Shown here: positions 1 to 8,336 of the stretch, piece after piece | How the letters are laid out: each line of letters begins with the position of its first letter | Position numbering within the stretch: the first letter of the stretch is position 1 | DNA from: UBA6136 sp044350805 | GTDB lineage: Bacteria; Pseudomonadota; Gammaproteobacteria; Methylococcales; Methylococcaceae | DNA length: 64,000 nucleotides | Reading direction: 5' to 3' | NCBI GenBank assembly: GCA_044350805.1 | Contig: JBILGU010000003.1 | Location: forward strand, 62,001 to 126,000 | Made by a program: the position numbers and the translations under genes | The notes under the pieces: model-generated | Database searches by the model: none | Seen by the model: the letters and a program-made list of their open reading frames with translations, nothing else | What the model was told of the DNA's origin: nothing

Positions 1-17
1 GATGGGCTGAGTCGCCC

Positions 18-1334
18 CTAGCGTGAGCCATCGACTTTGGTGAAGGCTCCGAAGGAGAGCGCGAGTAAAAGGGAAAATGGCGCACGCCACTCCTCCTGCA
101 TGATTTGAAAACCTGCAAGACCACAGATTGCAAAGAAAAGAAGGCCCATGCCGGTGAACACTCCTACATTCAGGGCATTGGGATTCGTTTCCTCTCGAAG
201 TGATCTTTTTAATCGCAACACACTCGATAAAAGTGCAGCGATAAACATGAGAAATCCAACCCCGCCGAAGCGCACCAGGATCTCAAGGTAGGTGTTGTGA
301 AGGTGTGGGAACCAGATCAGCCGGCCATCGGGCTCCGGGGAACGGTAGCGTTCGTTCCCTTTCTCCTTGGCAATCGAAGCGCTTCCGCGATTTCCCCAAC
401 CCAGAATCGGGTGCTCGCTGAAAGATTGAAGGCCAAACTCCATCATTTTTAGCCTCAGTCCGGTGGATGAGCCCTCAAATCGCTCGGTTTTAGTGGCTGA
501 AAATACTTCGAGATCCCGGGTCATTCGCTCCTGAAAGATGGCCAGGTTTTTCCATGCGCCAAAAATCAGGGCAAAGGCAACGACCAGCATCATCAGATTG
601 GCTGTGTGGGGTCTTTTGACGGGCTGGGTGCCCTTTGCTTTTTTTCGACGAAGGAGAAGGCCCAGAGGCAGCGTGACGCCGAGGGCAAGCCAACTGATTC
701 TGGACTGACTCGCAATCAGCATGTAGCCGCTGAGGTAGACCGCAATCAGCCAGAGTGGCCCTTTCAATCGCCATGCGCCATTTTTTTCCTCAAAGAATCG
801 TTCTTTGAACATTAAAAGGCCCAGCAGGGAGAGGCCTCCAGAAAGGCCCGCCATGCCAGCGGTCGAAAATTGAAAGTGCGGCTGCCAGTTGGTGTGATCT
901 GAGCCGATATTAAATCGGAGAAGCTTTCCCGGCGCTGTGTGCAGCAGCATTCCGATGAGAAGGCCAAGCAGTGCAAGGCCAAAGAGGTTTTCCGGTTTTA
1001 TGCGGCTGTTTGAAAGCCAAGGGAGAAGGAATGCAAATCCTGACAGGAGGACCCACTTTGAGGTGGTGAGTGCTTGGCCTGGGAGTGCATGGGGGAACTC
1101 CAACATGCCTTTGAGCGAGAGGGCCAGAATGAGGACGGCAAAGCCCATCGCGCATCGCGCTTCGGTGCGCTGAATCAGCCAGGCTCTTGTCGGTCGATGG
1201 AGCGTCCCAAGGCCAGCAAGACCAATAAATGCGAGGTGATTCAGGATGGGGTTAAACCAGGCGCTGAACGCATAGAGATGAATCAGAAAGAAGCCGGCTC
1301 GATGCGCTTTAGAGAGATGGAAACTGGGCTGCAT
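18..1334 (-). CDS. O-antigen ligase/polymerase-like membrane protein (Wzy_C family)
   Basis: Polytopic inner-membrane protein of 438 residues with about ten hydrophobic segments. Members of this family join or polymerise undecaprenyl-linked sugar chains on the periplasmic face, either as WaaL (onto lipid A-core) or as Wzy. Family signs visible here are SQSR at about 209-212, a periplasmic stretch with GLRLKMMEFG at 292-301 and HPILGWG at 308-314, and HLHNTYLE at 344-351 just before a further membrane segment; the conserved Arg and His of this loop are thought catalytic. It stands alone, with no other polysaccharide genes downstream inside the window, so ligase versus polymerase cannot be decided. 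Transcribed away from the corC-like gene. Confidence 0.8.
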   Translation of the reverse strand: MQPSFHLSKAHRAGFFLIHLYAFSAWFNPILNHLAFIGLAGLGTLHRPTRAWLIQRTEARCAMGFAVLILALSLKGMLEFPHALPGQALTTSKWVLLSGFAFLLPWLSNSRIKPENLFGLALLGLLIGMLLHTAPGKLLRFNIGSDHTNWQPHFQFSTAGMAGLSGGLSLLGLLMFKERFFEEKNGAWRLKGPLWLIAVYLSGYMLIASQSRISWLALGVTLPLGLLLRRKKAKGTQPVKRPHTANLMMLVVAFALIFGAWKNLAIFQERMTRDLEVFSATKTERFEGSSTGLRLKMMEFGLQSFSEHPILGWGNRGSASIAKEKGNERYRSPEPDGRLIWFPHLHNTYLEILVRFGGVGFLMFIAALLSSVLRLKRSLREETNPNALNVGVFTGMGLLFFAICGLAGFQIMQEEWRAPFSLLLALSFGAFTKVDGSR

Positions 1335-1478
1335 GCTCTAGATTCAGGTAGACGGGCATTCCTGTCAGGGGATGTCAGGGTCAGGAGGGTCCATCGGTTG
1401 ACCCGGTATTTTTGAGAGTTTTGCATACTTACCCCTGATCCGATACGCTAGAAGGCTGGTAAACAACAATCCCACTTG

Positions 1479-2792
1479 ATGGAAGTTTTTACACTGCTGG
1501 TTCTATTCGGCCTGAACGGCATTTTTGCGATGTCCGAGTTAGCGATCCTTTCCGCCCGAAAGGCGCGGCTACGTCAGGCGGTCGATGATGGCGTGTCGGG
1601 CGCTGAGGCAGCCCTTCAGCTTGCCAATGAGCCCAGTCACTTTTTATCGACTGTCCAGGTGGGCATTACGCTCATCGGTATCTTGAGTGGTGCTTTAGGT
1701 GAAGCCGCTCTTTCTCAAAAGGTCGATAACTACCTTCGACAATTTCCTCCGCTTTCAGCGTACAGCGATGCCCTTTCGATGGTCGTTGTCGTTTTTCTGA
1801 TCACCTATTTTTCACTCATCATTGGGGAATTGGTTCCCAAGCGACTGGCTTTGATTAAGGCAGAATCCATTGCCATTGGCGTTGCCAGACCCATGCGGCT
1901 CCTCTCGGTGCTCGCCTATCCTTTGGTGCGGCTGCTGAGCTTCTCTACCGATTTTGTCCTTTTCGTGCTGCGGATTCGAAAGCGAGAGGATTCGATTGTC
2001 AGCGAACGTGAAATCAGTCTGATGATTGATGAGGGGACGGAGGCTGGCCTGTTTCACAAAAGTGAAAAAATCATGGTCTCGAACGTCATGCGGCTCGATG
2101 CCTTGCGGGTCGGGGCCATCATGACCCCCCGTATGGAAATCGATTATCTTGATATTGGAAGCCCCACCGAAGAGATCCGCAAGCGCTTGATCGAAAGCAC
2201 GCATTCGGTGATCCCCGTTTGTCGAGGGGGGTTGGATAACGTGCTGGGGGTTATCGAGGCCAAGGATCTGATGCGCCGGGCGCTGTTAGGGGAGGAGCTC
2301 AAGCTCAGTGCAGCGATTCGGCAGGTCAAGTACATTCCCAAATCATTAAGTTCCGTCCAGTTGCTGGAGGAGTTTCGGCGTTCAAAAATTTCCCTTGCGC
2401 TGGTGGTCGATGAATATGGCGAGGTTGCGGGTCTTGCAACGCTGAAGGACGTCCTTGAGGCAATCGTTGGTGATATGCCGTCAGAGGAGCCTTGGGAGGA
2501 GGAGCCGGATGCCGTTCAGAGAGAAGATGGCTCTTGGCTGCTGGATGGGATGCTGACGGTAGAAAAGTTCAAGCAGCTTCTTGCGGTTGGCGAATTGCCA
2601 GAGTCTGAGGATGGTAACTACCATACGATTGGTGGCTTCGTGATGGAGCATCTCGGGCGAGTCCCTCGCTCGGCGGATCATTTTGAATGGGGCGGTCTTC
2701 ATTTCGAGGTCGTCGATATGGACCGCAATCGTGTCGACAAGATTCTGGTCTCTCGGCTCGACGGGGCGGCGAGTCCCCCGTCTCGGTCTTAA
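1479..2792 (+). CDS. CNNM/CBS/CorC_HlyC domain membrane protein (hemolysin-C-like family)
   Basis: Predicted inner-membrane protein of 437 residues. The first 190 or so residues form a CNNM (DUF21) transmembrane domain (TVQVGITLIGILSGALGE at about 60-77, LIIGELVPKRLAL further on). A CBS pair follows at about 205-325 (MTPRMEIDYLD; ALVVDEYGEVAGLATLKDVLEAIVG), then a CorC_HlyC domain at 345-425 (ISRLDG region at the end). Relatives such as CorC, YtfL and YoaE-type proteins are linked to Mg2+/Co2+ or other cation transport; the name hemolysin is historical. A TTG lies directly before the ATG at 1479; I take the ATG. No strong Shine-Dalgarno is visible. It is followed after 77 bases by the anti-sigma antagonist gene, with a small hairpin (2801-2818) in between. 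Confidence 0.85.
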   Translation: MEVFTLLVLFGLNGIFAMSELAILSARKARLRQAVDDGVSGAEAALQLANEPSHFLSTVQVGITLIGILSGALGEAALSQKVDNYLRQFPPLSAYSDALSMVVVVFLITYFSLIIGELVPKRLALIKAESIAIGVARPMRLLSVLAYPLVRLLSFSTDFVLFVLRIRKREDSIVSEREISLMIDEGTEAGLFHKSEKIMVSNVMRLDALRVGAIMTPRMEIDYLDIGSPTEEIRKRLIESTHSVIPVCRGGLDNVLGVIEAKDLMRRALLGEELKLSAAIRQVKYIPKSLSSVQLLEEFRRSKISLALVVDEYGEVAGLATLKDVLEAIVGDMPSEEPWEEEPDAVQREDGSWLLDGMLTVEKFKQLLAVGELPESEDGNYHTIGGFVMEHLGRVPRSADHFEWGGLHFEVVDMDRNRVDKILVSRLDGAASPPSRS

Positions 2793-2869
2793 ACTGTCTA
2801 GAGATCTGATGGGATCTCAACCGGCGTGGCATGCGCGCTGGAAATCGGATGTTTTTCGAGGAACACCTA

Positions 2870-3205
2870 TTGAAATGTACCACTGAGGTTCGGGAAGGTC
2901 GGACGGTTTTGATTCTGGAGGAGGAGCGGCTGGATGCTTCCAATTCAGGGGAGCTCAGGGAAATGATGCTGAATCTCCTCGAGGTGGGCGGACAGAAGCT
3001 GGTCGTTGACCTCAGCCAAGTCAGCTTCATTGATAGCTCCGGACTGGGTGCGTTGCTGTCCGGATTCAAAAGCGCAAACCTCCGCTCCGGAAGTCTGGTG
3101 CTTGCAGGGCTCCAGTCGCGTGTTCAGTCGATGTTTGAGTTGACGCGATTGCATCGCGTATTTGAAATCTTTTCTTCGGTCGACGATGCCTTGGCACATC
3201 CCTGA
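2870..3205 (+). CDS. STAS-domain anti-sigma factor antagonist (SpoIIAA/RsbV-like)
   Basis: Cytosolic single-domain STAS protein of about 111 residues. SpoIIAA/RsbV proteins bind an ATP-binding anti-sigma kinase when unphosphorylated and release it when their serine is phosphorylated. The motif FIDSSGLGALL at about 53-63 holds the phosphorylatable serine next to Gly. Start choice: the reading frame is open back to ATG 2831 and ATG 2849, but the TTG at 2870 has GAGGA at 2858-2862 at ideal distance and gives the usual family length. The next gene, 14 bases downstream, encodes the matching RsbW-like kinase, so the two form a partner-switch pair. No sigma factor or PP2C phosphatase gene is adjacent, so the output target is unknown. 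Confidence 0.85.
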   Translation: MKCTTEVREGRTVLILEEERLDASNSGELREMMLNLLEVGGQKLVVDLSQVSFIDSSGLGALLSGFKSANLRSGSLVLAGLQSRVQSMFELTRLHRVFEIFSSVDDALAHP

Positions 3206-3219
3206 AATGGAGAGCGACT

Positions 3220-3648
3220 ATGTTTTCCGGTGATGATATTCATGTCGACATTGTGGTTCCCAATAAGAAGCGTTACCTCAGCCTGATCGGTAATATTGCC
3301 GAGGAAGTGGCCCGGGCGTTGGATAACTACCGGGGGGATCGCGAGGCCTTGGCCTATCACCTGAATGTGGTCTTGACCGAGGCCATGGCCAATGCCATCG
3401 ATCACAGTGCGTCGACCGATGCCGACCAGACGGTCCGGGTGTGCATCTTCATTGAAGAAAATGACCTTTGCGTCAGAGTCTATGACCATGGGCAGGGGTT
3501 TGACATCGATCTTGTTCCCGAGCCTGATCTTGACGATCTTCCGGAACGGGGGCGGGGTCTTTTTCTGATACGAACTTTGATGGATGCCGTCAGCTATCGA
3601 CGCATCGAGGGTGGTAACGTCCTCGAGATGCATAAACGCCTGACCTGA
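3220..3648 (+). CDS. ATP-binding anti-sigma factor / RsbW-like serine kinase
   Basis: GHKL-fold ATPase of 142 residues (HATPase_c_2). The N box is ELTEAMANAIDHS-like with E54, N58 and H62; the G1 box is DHGQGF at 89-94 and the G2 box GRGLFLIRTLMD at 111-122. RsbW/SpoIIAB proteins phosphorylate the STAS partner and may sequester a sigma factor or act on another output. GGAGAG at 3209-3214 precedes the ATG by five bases. It lies directly behind the STAS gene and is followed by a hairpin and T run that could end the transcript. In proteobacteria such pairs often control biofilm, secretion or stress outputs rather than SigB; which applies here is not visible. Confidence 0.85.
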   Translation: MFSGDDIHVDIVVPNKKRYLSLIGNIAEEVARALDNYRGDREALAYHLNVVLTEAMANAIDHSASTDADQTVRVCIFIEENDLCVRVYDHGQGFDIDLVPEPDLDDLPERGRGLFLIRTLMDAVSYRRIEGGNVLEMHKRLT

Positions 3649-3652
3649 CCCC

Positions 3653-3685
3653 GCCTCGGTCTTCACCGTCGAAGGCTCATTTTTT
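3653..3685 (+). terminator. Possible Rho-independent terminator after the anti-sigma gene
   Basis: GCCTCGGT at 3653-3660 pairs with ACCG at 3665-3668 and AGGC at 3673-3676, with a four-base bulge (TCGA) on the right arm. TCATTTTTT follows at once. The bulge weakens the stem, so this is a moderate candidate. Confidence 0.45.
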
Positions 3686-3774
3686 GCTGCCGCGCTTAAA
3701 TTATCCACGCTGGATCTGAACGTTTCATGGCCTGAGCGGGTCTATGTTCGGTCAACTTTAATTTGGATGCCCCC

Positions 3775-5817
3775 ATGTCGAACCCACTGCTTGAGTCTCT
3801 TCCCCTTCCTTCATTCTCACGGATCGATGCCTCCCATGTCAGGCCGGCGATCGAGCAATTGATTGGCGAAAATCGAGAAGCGATTCGACAGCGGCTAGAA
3901 AAAGGCGGGCCTTATAGCTGGGAGAATCTGGTCGAGCCTCTGGAAACCGTGGATGATCGATTGAACAGGGCATGGTCACCCGTTAGCCATCTCAATGCGG
4001 TGATGAACAGTGATGCGCTCAGGGATGCCTACAATGGGTGTCTCCCGCTGTTGAGTGAATACGCAACAGAAGTCGGACAGAATGATGCGCTTTTTGCGGC
4101 ATATCTTGAGATTGCCAATTCCGCTGAATTTCAGCAGTTGGAGCCTGCGCAAAGGCGAATCATCGAGAATGCCCTCCGCGACTTCAGACTCTCTGGCGTC
4201 GATCTGCCCCCGGAAAAAAAGGAACGATTCAAATTTATTGCGCAGGAGCTTTCCCGCCTGACGAGCCAGTTTCAGGACAATGTGCTCGATGCCACGCAAG
4301 GGTGGCATCGAGCGATTGAAGACCAAGCCCTGCTCAAGGGGATCCCTGATTCCGCGCGTGCGATGGCTGCAGAGACAGCCAAGGCCATGGGAGTCAAAGG
4401 TTGGGTCTTCAATCTTGAATTCCCCTCCTACATCGCGGTGATGACGCACGCCGATGATCGTGGCCTTCGCGAAGCCTTCTACACGGCTTACGCCACGCGA
4501 GCCTCGGATCAAGGGCCCACGGCTGGGCAGTGGGACAACACAGCGATCATGGAGCAGATTCTCGCGCTGCGTCACGAGGAGGCCCAGCTTCTGGGGTTCA
4601 ATCACTTCGCTGATCTTTCCCTCGCGACCAAGATGGCGCCATCCGTCGATGCGGTTGAGGCCTTTTTGACCGATCTTGCTGACCGCTCATTGCCCTCAGC
4701 CCGGGAGGACCTTGCCATCTTGAAGGCGTTTGCCCGCGATGAGCTTGGTATCCCTGATGCCGAAGCCTGGGATCTGACCTATGCATCGGAAAAGCTCAGG
4801 CAAGCGCATTACTCGCTTTCCCAAGAGGAATTGCGACCCTATTTCCCTGCGCCCAGGGTCTTGGAGGGGCTCTTCAGGATCATCGAAAAGCTCTACGGTG
4901 TATCGGTCAATGAAATCAAGGGGGTTGAAACCTGGCATCCGGACGCACGCTACTTTGAAATCCGGGATGCCGAAGGCATTCGCGGCGCATTCTTCCTGGA
5001 TCTTTTTGCACGGCCGAAGAAGCGGGGCGGAGCTTGGATGGATGAGTGTTCGACGCGTCGTCGTTTAGGAAGCCAGATTCAACTGCCGGTAGCCTACCTG
5101 ACCTGTAACTTCACGCCTCCGGTCGGTCATCAGCCTGCGCTCCTGCGACACGATGAGGTCGAGACCCTGTTTCATGAGTTTGGTCACGGACTTCAGCATA
5201 TGCTTACCCGGGTGGACCATTTGGGCGTTTCCGGTATCCATGGTGTTGAGTGGGATGCCGTCGAGCTCCCAAGCCAATTCATGGAGAATTTTTGCTGGAA
5301 TCCGGAAGCTCTGGGGTTGATTTCCGGTCATTACGAGACGGGAAAACCGCTTCCTGAAAGCCTCCTCTCAAAGATGCTGGCTGCCCGTAACTTCCAGTCA
5401 GGAATGCAGATGTTAAGGCAGGTCGAATTTGCCCTCTTTGATATCCGGATGCATCGGGCCTATGAGCCCACCCAGGGAGGGCGAATCTACGACATCCTGG
5501 CTGAAGTTCGTGAGCGGGTTGCCGTCGTCAAGGCACCGCCATTCAATCGATTCCCCCACAGCTTCTCGCATATTTTTGCCGGAGGCTATGCTGCGGGCTA
5601 TTACAGCTACAAATGGGCGGAAGTCCTCTCCAGCGATGCTTACTCCCTCTTTGAGGAGCGCGGGGTGTTCGATCCGGAAACGGGCAAGGCATTCCTGGAA
5701 GAAATTCTCGAGAAAGGCGGCAGTGCCGGGGCCATGGAGTTATTCGTGGCATTTCGAGGTCGAGAGCCCTCCATTGAGCCCTTGTTGCGCCATAGCGGGC
5801 TTTTAAAAGCGGCCTGA
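3775..5817 (+). CDS. prlC: Oligopeptidase A (M3 family zinc metallopeptidase)
   Basis: Cytoplasmic zinc oligopeptidase of 680 residues, the same length as E. coli PrlC/OpdA, which degrades signal peptides and other short peptides. The M3 zinc motif HEFGH is at 467-471 (FHEFGHGLQHML), with the third ligand glutamate expected in the following EWDAVELPSQ segment. The C-terminal FSHIFAGGYAAGYYSYKWAEVLS block is also typical of M3 enzymes. A TTG at 3763 is in frame, but ATG 3775 gives MSNPLLESLPLPSFSRI, which matches the amino terminus of E. coli PrlC (MTNPLLTPFELPPFSKI) as I remember it, so I take it. The next gene, an OsmC protein, starts 79 bases downstream. Confidence 0.95.
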   Translation: MSNPLLESLPLPSFSRIDASHVRPAIEQLIGENREAIRQRLEKGGPYSWENLVEPLETVDDRLNRAWSPVSHLNAVMNSDALRDAYNGCLPLLSEYATEVGQNDALFAAYLEIANSAEFQQLEPAQRRIIENALRDFRLSGVDLPPEKKERFKFIAQELSRLTSQFQDNVLDATQGWHRAIEDQALLKGIPDSARAMAAETAKAMGVKGWVFNLEFPSYIAVMTHADDRGLREAFYTAYATRASDQGPTAGQWDNTAIMEQILALRHEEAQLLGFNHFADLSLATKMAPSVDAVEAFLTDLADRSLPSAREDLAILKAFARDELGIPDAEAWDLTYASEKLRQAHYSLSQEELRPYFPAPRVLEGLFRIIEKLYGVSVNEIKGVETWHPDARYFEIRDAEGIRGAFFLDLFARPKKRGGAWMDECSTRRRLGSQIQLPVAYLTCNFTPPVGHQPALLRHDEVETLFHEFGHGLQHMLTRVDHLGVSGIHGVEWDAVELPSQFMENFCWNPEALGLISGHYETGKPLPESLLSKMLAARNFQSGMQMLRQVEFALFDIRMHRAYEPTQGGRIYDILAEVRERVAVVKAPPFNRFPHSFSHIFAGGYAAGYYSYKWAEVLSSDAYSLFEERGVFDPETGKAFLEEILEKGGSAGAMELFVAFRGREPSIEPLLRHSGLLKAA

Positions 5818-5860
5818 AAAGGCCGTATTCCCAGAAGTTGTGATCCATTGGCTCCGGTTG

Positions 5861-5869
5861 TGCTAAATT
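5861..5869 (+). promoter_or_regulatory. Possible extended -10 promoter element
   Basis: TGCTAAATT (TG at 5861-5862, hexamer TAAATT at 5864-5869) has the extended -10 form, 27 bases before the OsmC gene start. No convincing -35 is seen at 17 bases upstream. A weak candidate for a promoter separating osmC-speD from prlC. Confidence 0.3.
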
Positions 5870-5896
5870 ACGCGGCTATTTTGCAGGGGATGGCCC

Positions 5897-6316
5897 ATGA
5901 AGTCGCGCGTAAAGTGGGTTGAGGAAACCCTATTCATCGGGGAGTCCGGAAGCGGTCATACGGTCGTGATGGATGGTCCTCCGGAATCCGGTGGGAGAAA
6001 TCTGGGCGTCCGGCCAATGGAAATGCTGCTAATGGGCATGGGTGGCTGCGCCTCCTTTGATGTCTTGCACATTCTCAAAAAAGGCCGCCATGATGTTCGG
6101 GGCTGTGAAACGCACCTGGAGGCGGAGCGTGCGGATCAGGATCCGAAGGTGTTTACGCGCATCCACCTTCGATTTGTCGTTACAGGTCGTGGCCTGACTG
6201 ACGCTGTGGTTGAGCGTGCAGTCAAACTCTCCGCCGAAAAATACTGTTCTGCATCGATCATGCTGGGAAAAACGGCTGAAGTCAGCCATTCCTTTGAGGT
6301 GGTCGAGGCAGGTTGA
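5897..6316 (+). CDS. OsmC family protein (YhfA-like)
   Basis: Small cytosolic OsmC/Ohr-fold protein of 139 residues. Two family cysteines are present, in GMGGCASFDV (near residue 51) and KYCSASIM (near 117), the positions used for thiol peroxidase chemistry in OsmC/Ohr proteins. The lack of an Ohr-type Arg/Glu context and the GGCASFDVLHILKKGR stretch place it nearer the YhfA subgroup, whose substrate is not established. AGGGGA just upstream gives a clear ribosome site. It is followed by speD after about 100 bases. Confidence 0.85.
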   Translation: MKSRVKWVEETLFIGESGSGHTVVMDGPPESGGRNLGVRPMEMLLMGMGGCASFDVLHILKKGRHDVRGCETHLEAERADQDPKVFTRIHLRFVVTGRGLTDAVVERAVKLSAEKYCSASIMLGKTAEVSHSFEVVEAG

Positions 6317-6414
6317 TGGATTTAGGGTCTGATCCGGGCCTGAGCCGAGTGATCGGTGGCCGACAGGACAATTATTAAGCGCGCACAACACATTTTCAGG
6401 GGTAGCGTTCATAC

Positions 6415-7218
6415 ATGGATATCACCAAGCTTCAGTTACATGGTTTCAATAACCTGACGAAGTCGCTGAGCTTCAATATTTACGATATCTGCTATGCCAA
6501 GACCGAGCAGCAGAAGCGCCGCTACATCGAGTACATCGACGAGATGTACAACGCGGAGCGATTAACCCAGATCTTGACGGACGTGAACGCCATTATCGGC
6601 GCCCAAATCCTCAATATTGCTCGGCAGGACTACGAGCCTCAGGGAGCCAGCGTCACCATGCTGATTTCCGAAGGGGATGATTTGCCGATGGATGTCGGTA
6701 ACGTGGAAGAGCCTGGCCCGATTCCAGACTCCGTTGTGGCTCATCTCAACAAAAGCCACATTACCGTCCATACCTATCCCGAGAGTCATCCGCATGGGGG
6801 GATCAGTACCTTCCGCGCGGACATCGATGTCTCTACCTGCGGGCGAATTTCTCCACTTAAGGCCCTGAACTACCTGATTCACAGTTTTGATTCCGACATC
6901 GTGATCATGGATTACCGTGTCCGCGGTTTTACCCGCGACATCAGTGGTCAAAAGCACTTTATTGACCACGAAATCACCTCGATTCAGAACTACATCTCCG
7001 ACGTGACGGCCGAGCGGTACCAGATGATCGACGTGAATGTCTATCAAGAGAACATCTTCCACACGAAGATGCTCCTCAAGGACTTCCAGTTGGATAACTA
7101 TCTGTTTGAGACGGACAAGGACGCATTGTCCAGTGATGAGCGCAAGGCGATTCAGCGCCAGTTGAAGCACGAAATGGCCGAGATTTTCTATGGCCGGAAC
7201 TACAAGCTGCGCCGCTAG
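6415..7218 (+). CDS. speD: S-adenosylmethionine decarboxylase proenzyme
   Basis: Pyruvoyl-dependent AdoMet decarboxylase of 267 residues, the long E. coli class (264 residues). It supplies decarboxylated AdoMet, the aminopropyl donor for spermidine. The self-cleavage site is K113-S114 in NKSHITVHTYPESH; the serine becomes the pyruvoyl group. The downstream FRADIDVSTCGRISPL block contains the cysteine proton donor. AGGGG upstream supports the ATG. No true spermidine synthase gene is adjacent; the aminopropyltransferase-like protein at 17.5 kb lacks key residues (see there). A hairpin ends the gene against convergent galE. Confidence 0.95.
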   Translation: MDITKLQLHGFNNLTKSLSFNIYDICYAKTEQQKRRYIEYIDEMYNAERLTQILTDVNAIIGAQILNIARQDYEPQGASVTMLISEGDDLPMDVGNVEEPGPIPDSVVAHLNKSHITVHTYPESHPHGGISTFRADIDVSTCGRISPLKALNYLIHSFDSDIVIMDYRVRGFTRDISGQKHFIDHEITSIQNYISDVTAERYQMIDVNVYQENIFHTKMLLKDFQLDNYLFETDKDALSSDERKAIQRQLKHEMAEIFYGRNYKLRR

Positions 7219-7244
7219 GGGCTTTTGAGTTTCGGTAACAGGAG

Positions 7245-7275
7245 ACAAAGGGCTGCCTTAGAGGCGGCCCTTTGT
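7245..7275. terminator. Bidirectional hairpin between convergent speD and galE
   Basis: ACAAAGGGC-T-GCCT and AGGC-G-GCCCTTTGT form a 13-14 bp stem with one mismatch and a three-base loop. It sits 26 bases after the speD stop and 3 bases after the galE stop. The T run after the stem is short on both strands, so termination strength is uncertain. Confidence 0.6.
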
Positions 7276-7277
7276 GA

Positions 7278-8303
7278 TTAGGGCTTCTGGTAACCCGCCG
7301 GGTTGCCAGACTGCCATCGCCAGACGTCCTCACACATGGTTTGAAGGTCCCGGGTGGCCTCCCATCCGAGAAGGGTTTTCGCAAGCGCCGGATCGGCATA
7401 GCAGCAGGCAACATCACCCGCGCGGCGAGGATGCATTTCGACATTGATGGGCTGCCCGGTGGCGCTTTCAAAAGCCTGGGCAACGTCCAACACGCTGTAG
7501 GGTGTGCCGGTTCCAAGGTTCACCGTGAAGCTTCCGGTTTTTTCCAGTTGCTGAAGCGCCAGAAGGTGGCCTTCGGCAAGATCGACCACGTGAATGTAAT
7601 CCCGCATGCCCGTTCCATCCGGCGTTGGGTAGTCGTTTCCGAAGACGCGGAGCGCATCGCGTCGCCCGGTAGCGACCTGCGCGATAAAGGGCATCAGATT
7701 ATTGGGGATCCCCTGAGGGTCTTCGCCAATGCGCCCGCTTTCATGGGCGCCGACCGGATTGAAATACCGAAGGGTCGCGACACCCCACTGATCGTTCGCC
7801 CGAATAAGATCTTCGAGCATTTCTTCGATCATCAGCTTGGTTCGGCCATAGGGATTGGTGGCCGACCGGGGGTGCTCTTCGGTCAATGGCAGTTGTTGAG
7901 GCTCGCCATAGACCGTTGCAGAGGAACTGAAGACCAACTTGCGGACGGCGCTTTCGTCCATGACTTCAAGCAACGCGATCATGCCTTCCACGTTATTCTG
8001 GAAGTAGAGTAAGGGTTTTTCCACGGATTCGCCGACCGCTTTAAGCCCGGCAAAATGCAGGACCGCCTGACAGCCATGGCGACTGAACGTGCGACGAAGC
8101 AGCTCACGGTCTCGAACGTCACCCTCGATAAAGGTCACGGGTTTTCCAGCAATTTCCTCAACGCGCCGCAGGGACTCGGGGTGAGCGTTCGAGAGATTGT
8201 CGAGGACAACCACGTCGTAGCCGGCTTCAAGCAGTTGGAGTGTGGTGTGCGAGCCGATATAGCCGGCCCCACCGGTGACAAGAACAGGGTATTTCTGCGA
8301 CAT
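7278..8303 (-). CDS. galE: UDP-glucose 4-epimerase
   Basis: Extended short-chain dehydrogenase of 341 residues that interconverts UDP-glucose and UDP-galactose, with NAD bound tightly. GGAGYIGSH near the start is the dinucleotide motif; the catalytic pair is in NPYGRTKLM (Tyr152, Lys156), with the Ser in FSSSATVYG. The frame is open to GTG 8330, but the ATG at 8303 (MSQKYPVLVTGG) gives the usual amino terminus. It is the last gene of the long minus-strand run that begins with the GT9 gene, 33 bases behind the O-methyltransferase. A role in supplying galactose residues for LPS or exopolysaccharide is likely. Confidence 0.95.
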   Translation of the reverse strand: MSQKYPVLVTGGAGYIGSHTTLQLLEAGYDVVVLDNLSNAHPESLRRVEEIAGKPVTFIEGDVRDRELLRRTFSRHGCQAVLHFAGLKAVGESVEKPLLYFQNNVEGMIALLEVMDESAVRKLVFSSSATVYGEPQQLPLTEEHPRSATNPYGRTKLMIEEMLEDLIRANDQWGVATLRYFNPVGAHESGRIGEDPQGIPNNLMPFIAQVATGRRDALRVFGNDYPTPDGTGMRDYIHVVDLAEGHLLALQQLEKTGSFTVNLGTGTPYSVLDVAQAFESATGQPINVEMHPRRAGDVACCYADPALAKTLLGWEATRDLQTMCEDVWRWQSGNPAGYQKP

Positions 8304-8336
8304 GTGCTTTTCTGAGGGTTCCGGGGTCACGCGTGG

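Noticed and set aside
1421..1449. TTGCAT-N17-TACGCT before the CorC-like gene
   Set aside because: Only three of six bases match in each box; not strong enough to list as a promoter.
2801..2818. GAGATC-TGATGG-GATCTC hairpin between the CorC-like and STAS genes
   Set aside because: Six-pair stem without a T run; too weak to call a terminator.
6562..7248. Long minus-strand open frame (228 codons) over speD
   Set aside because: Shadow of the real speD frame caused by codon bias; no family resemblance.
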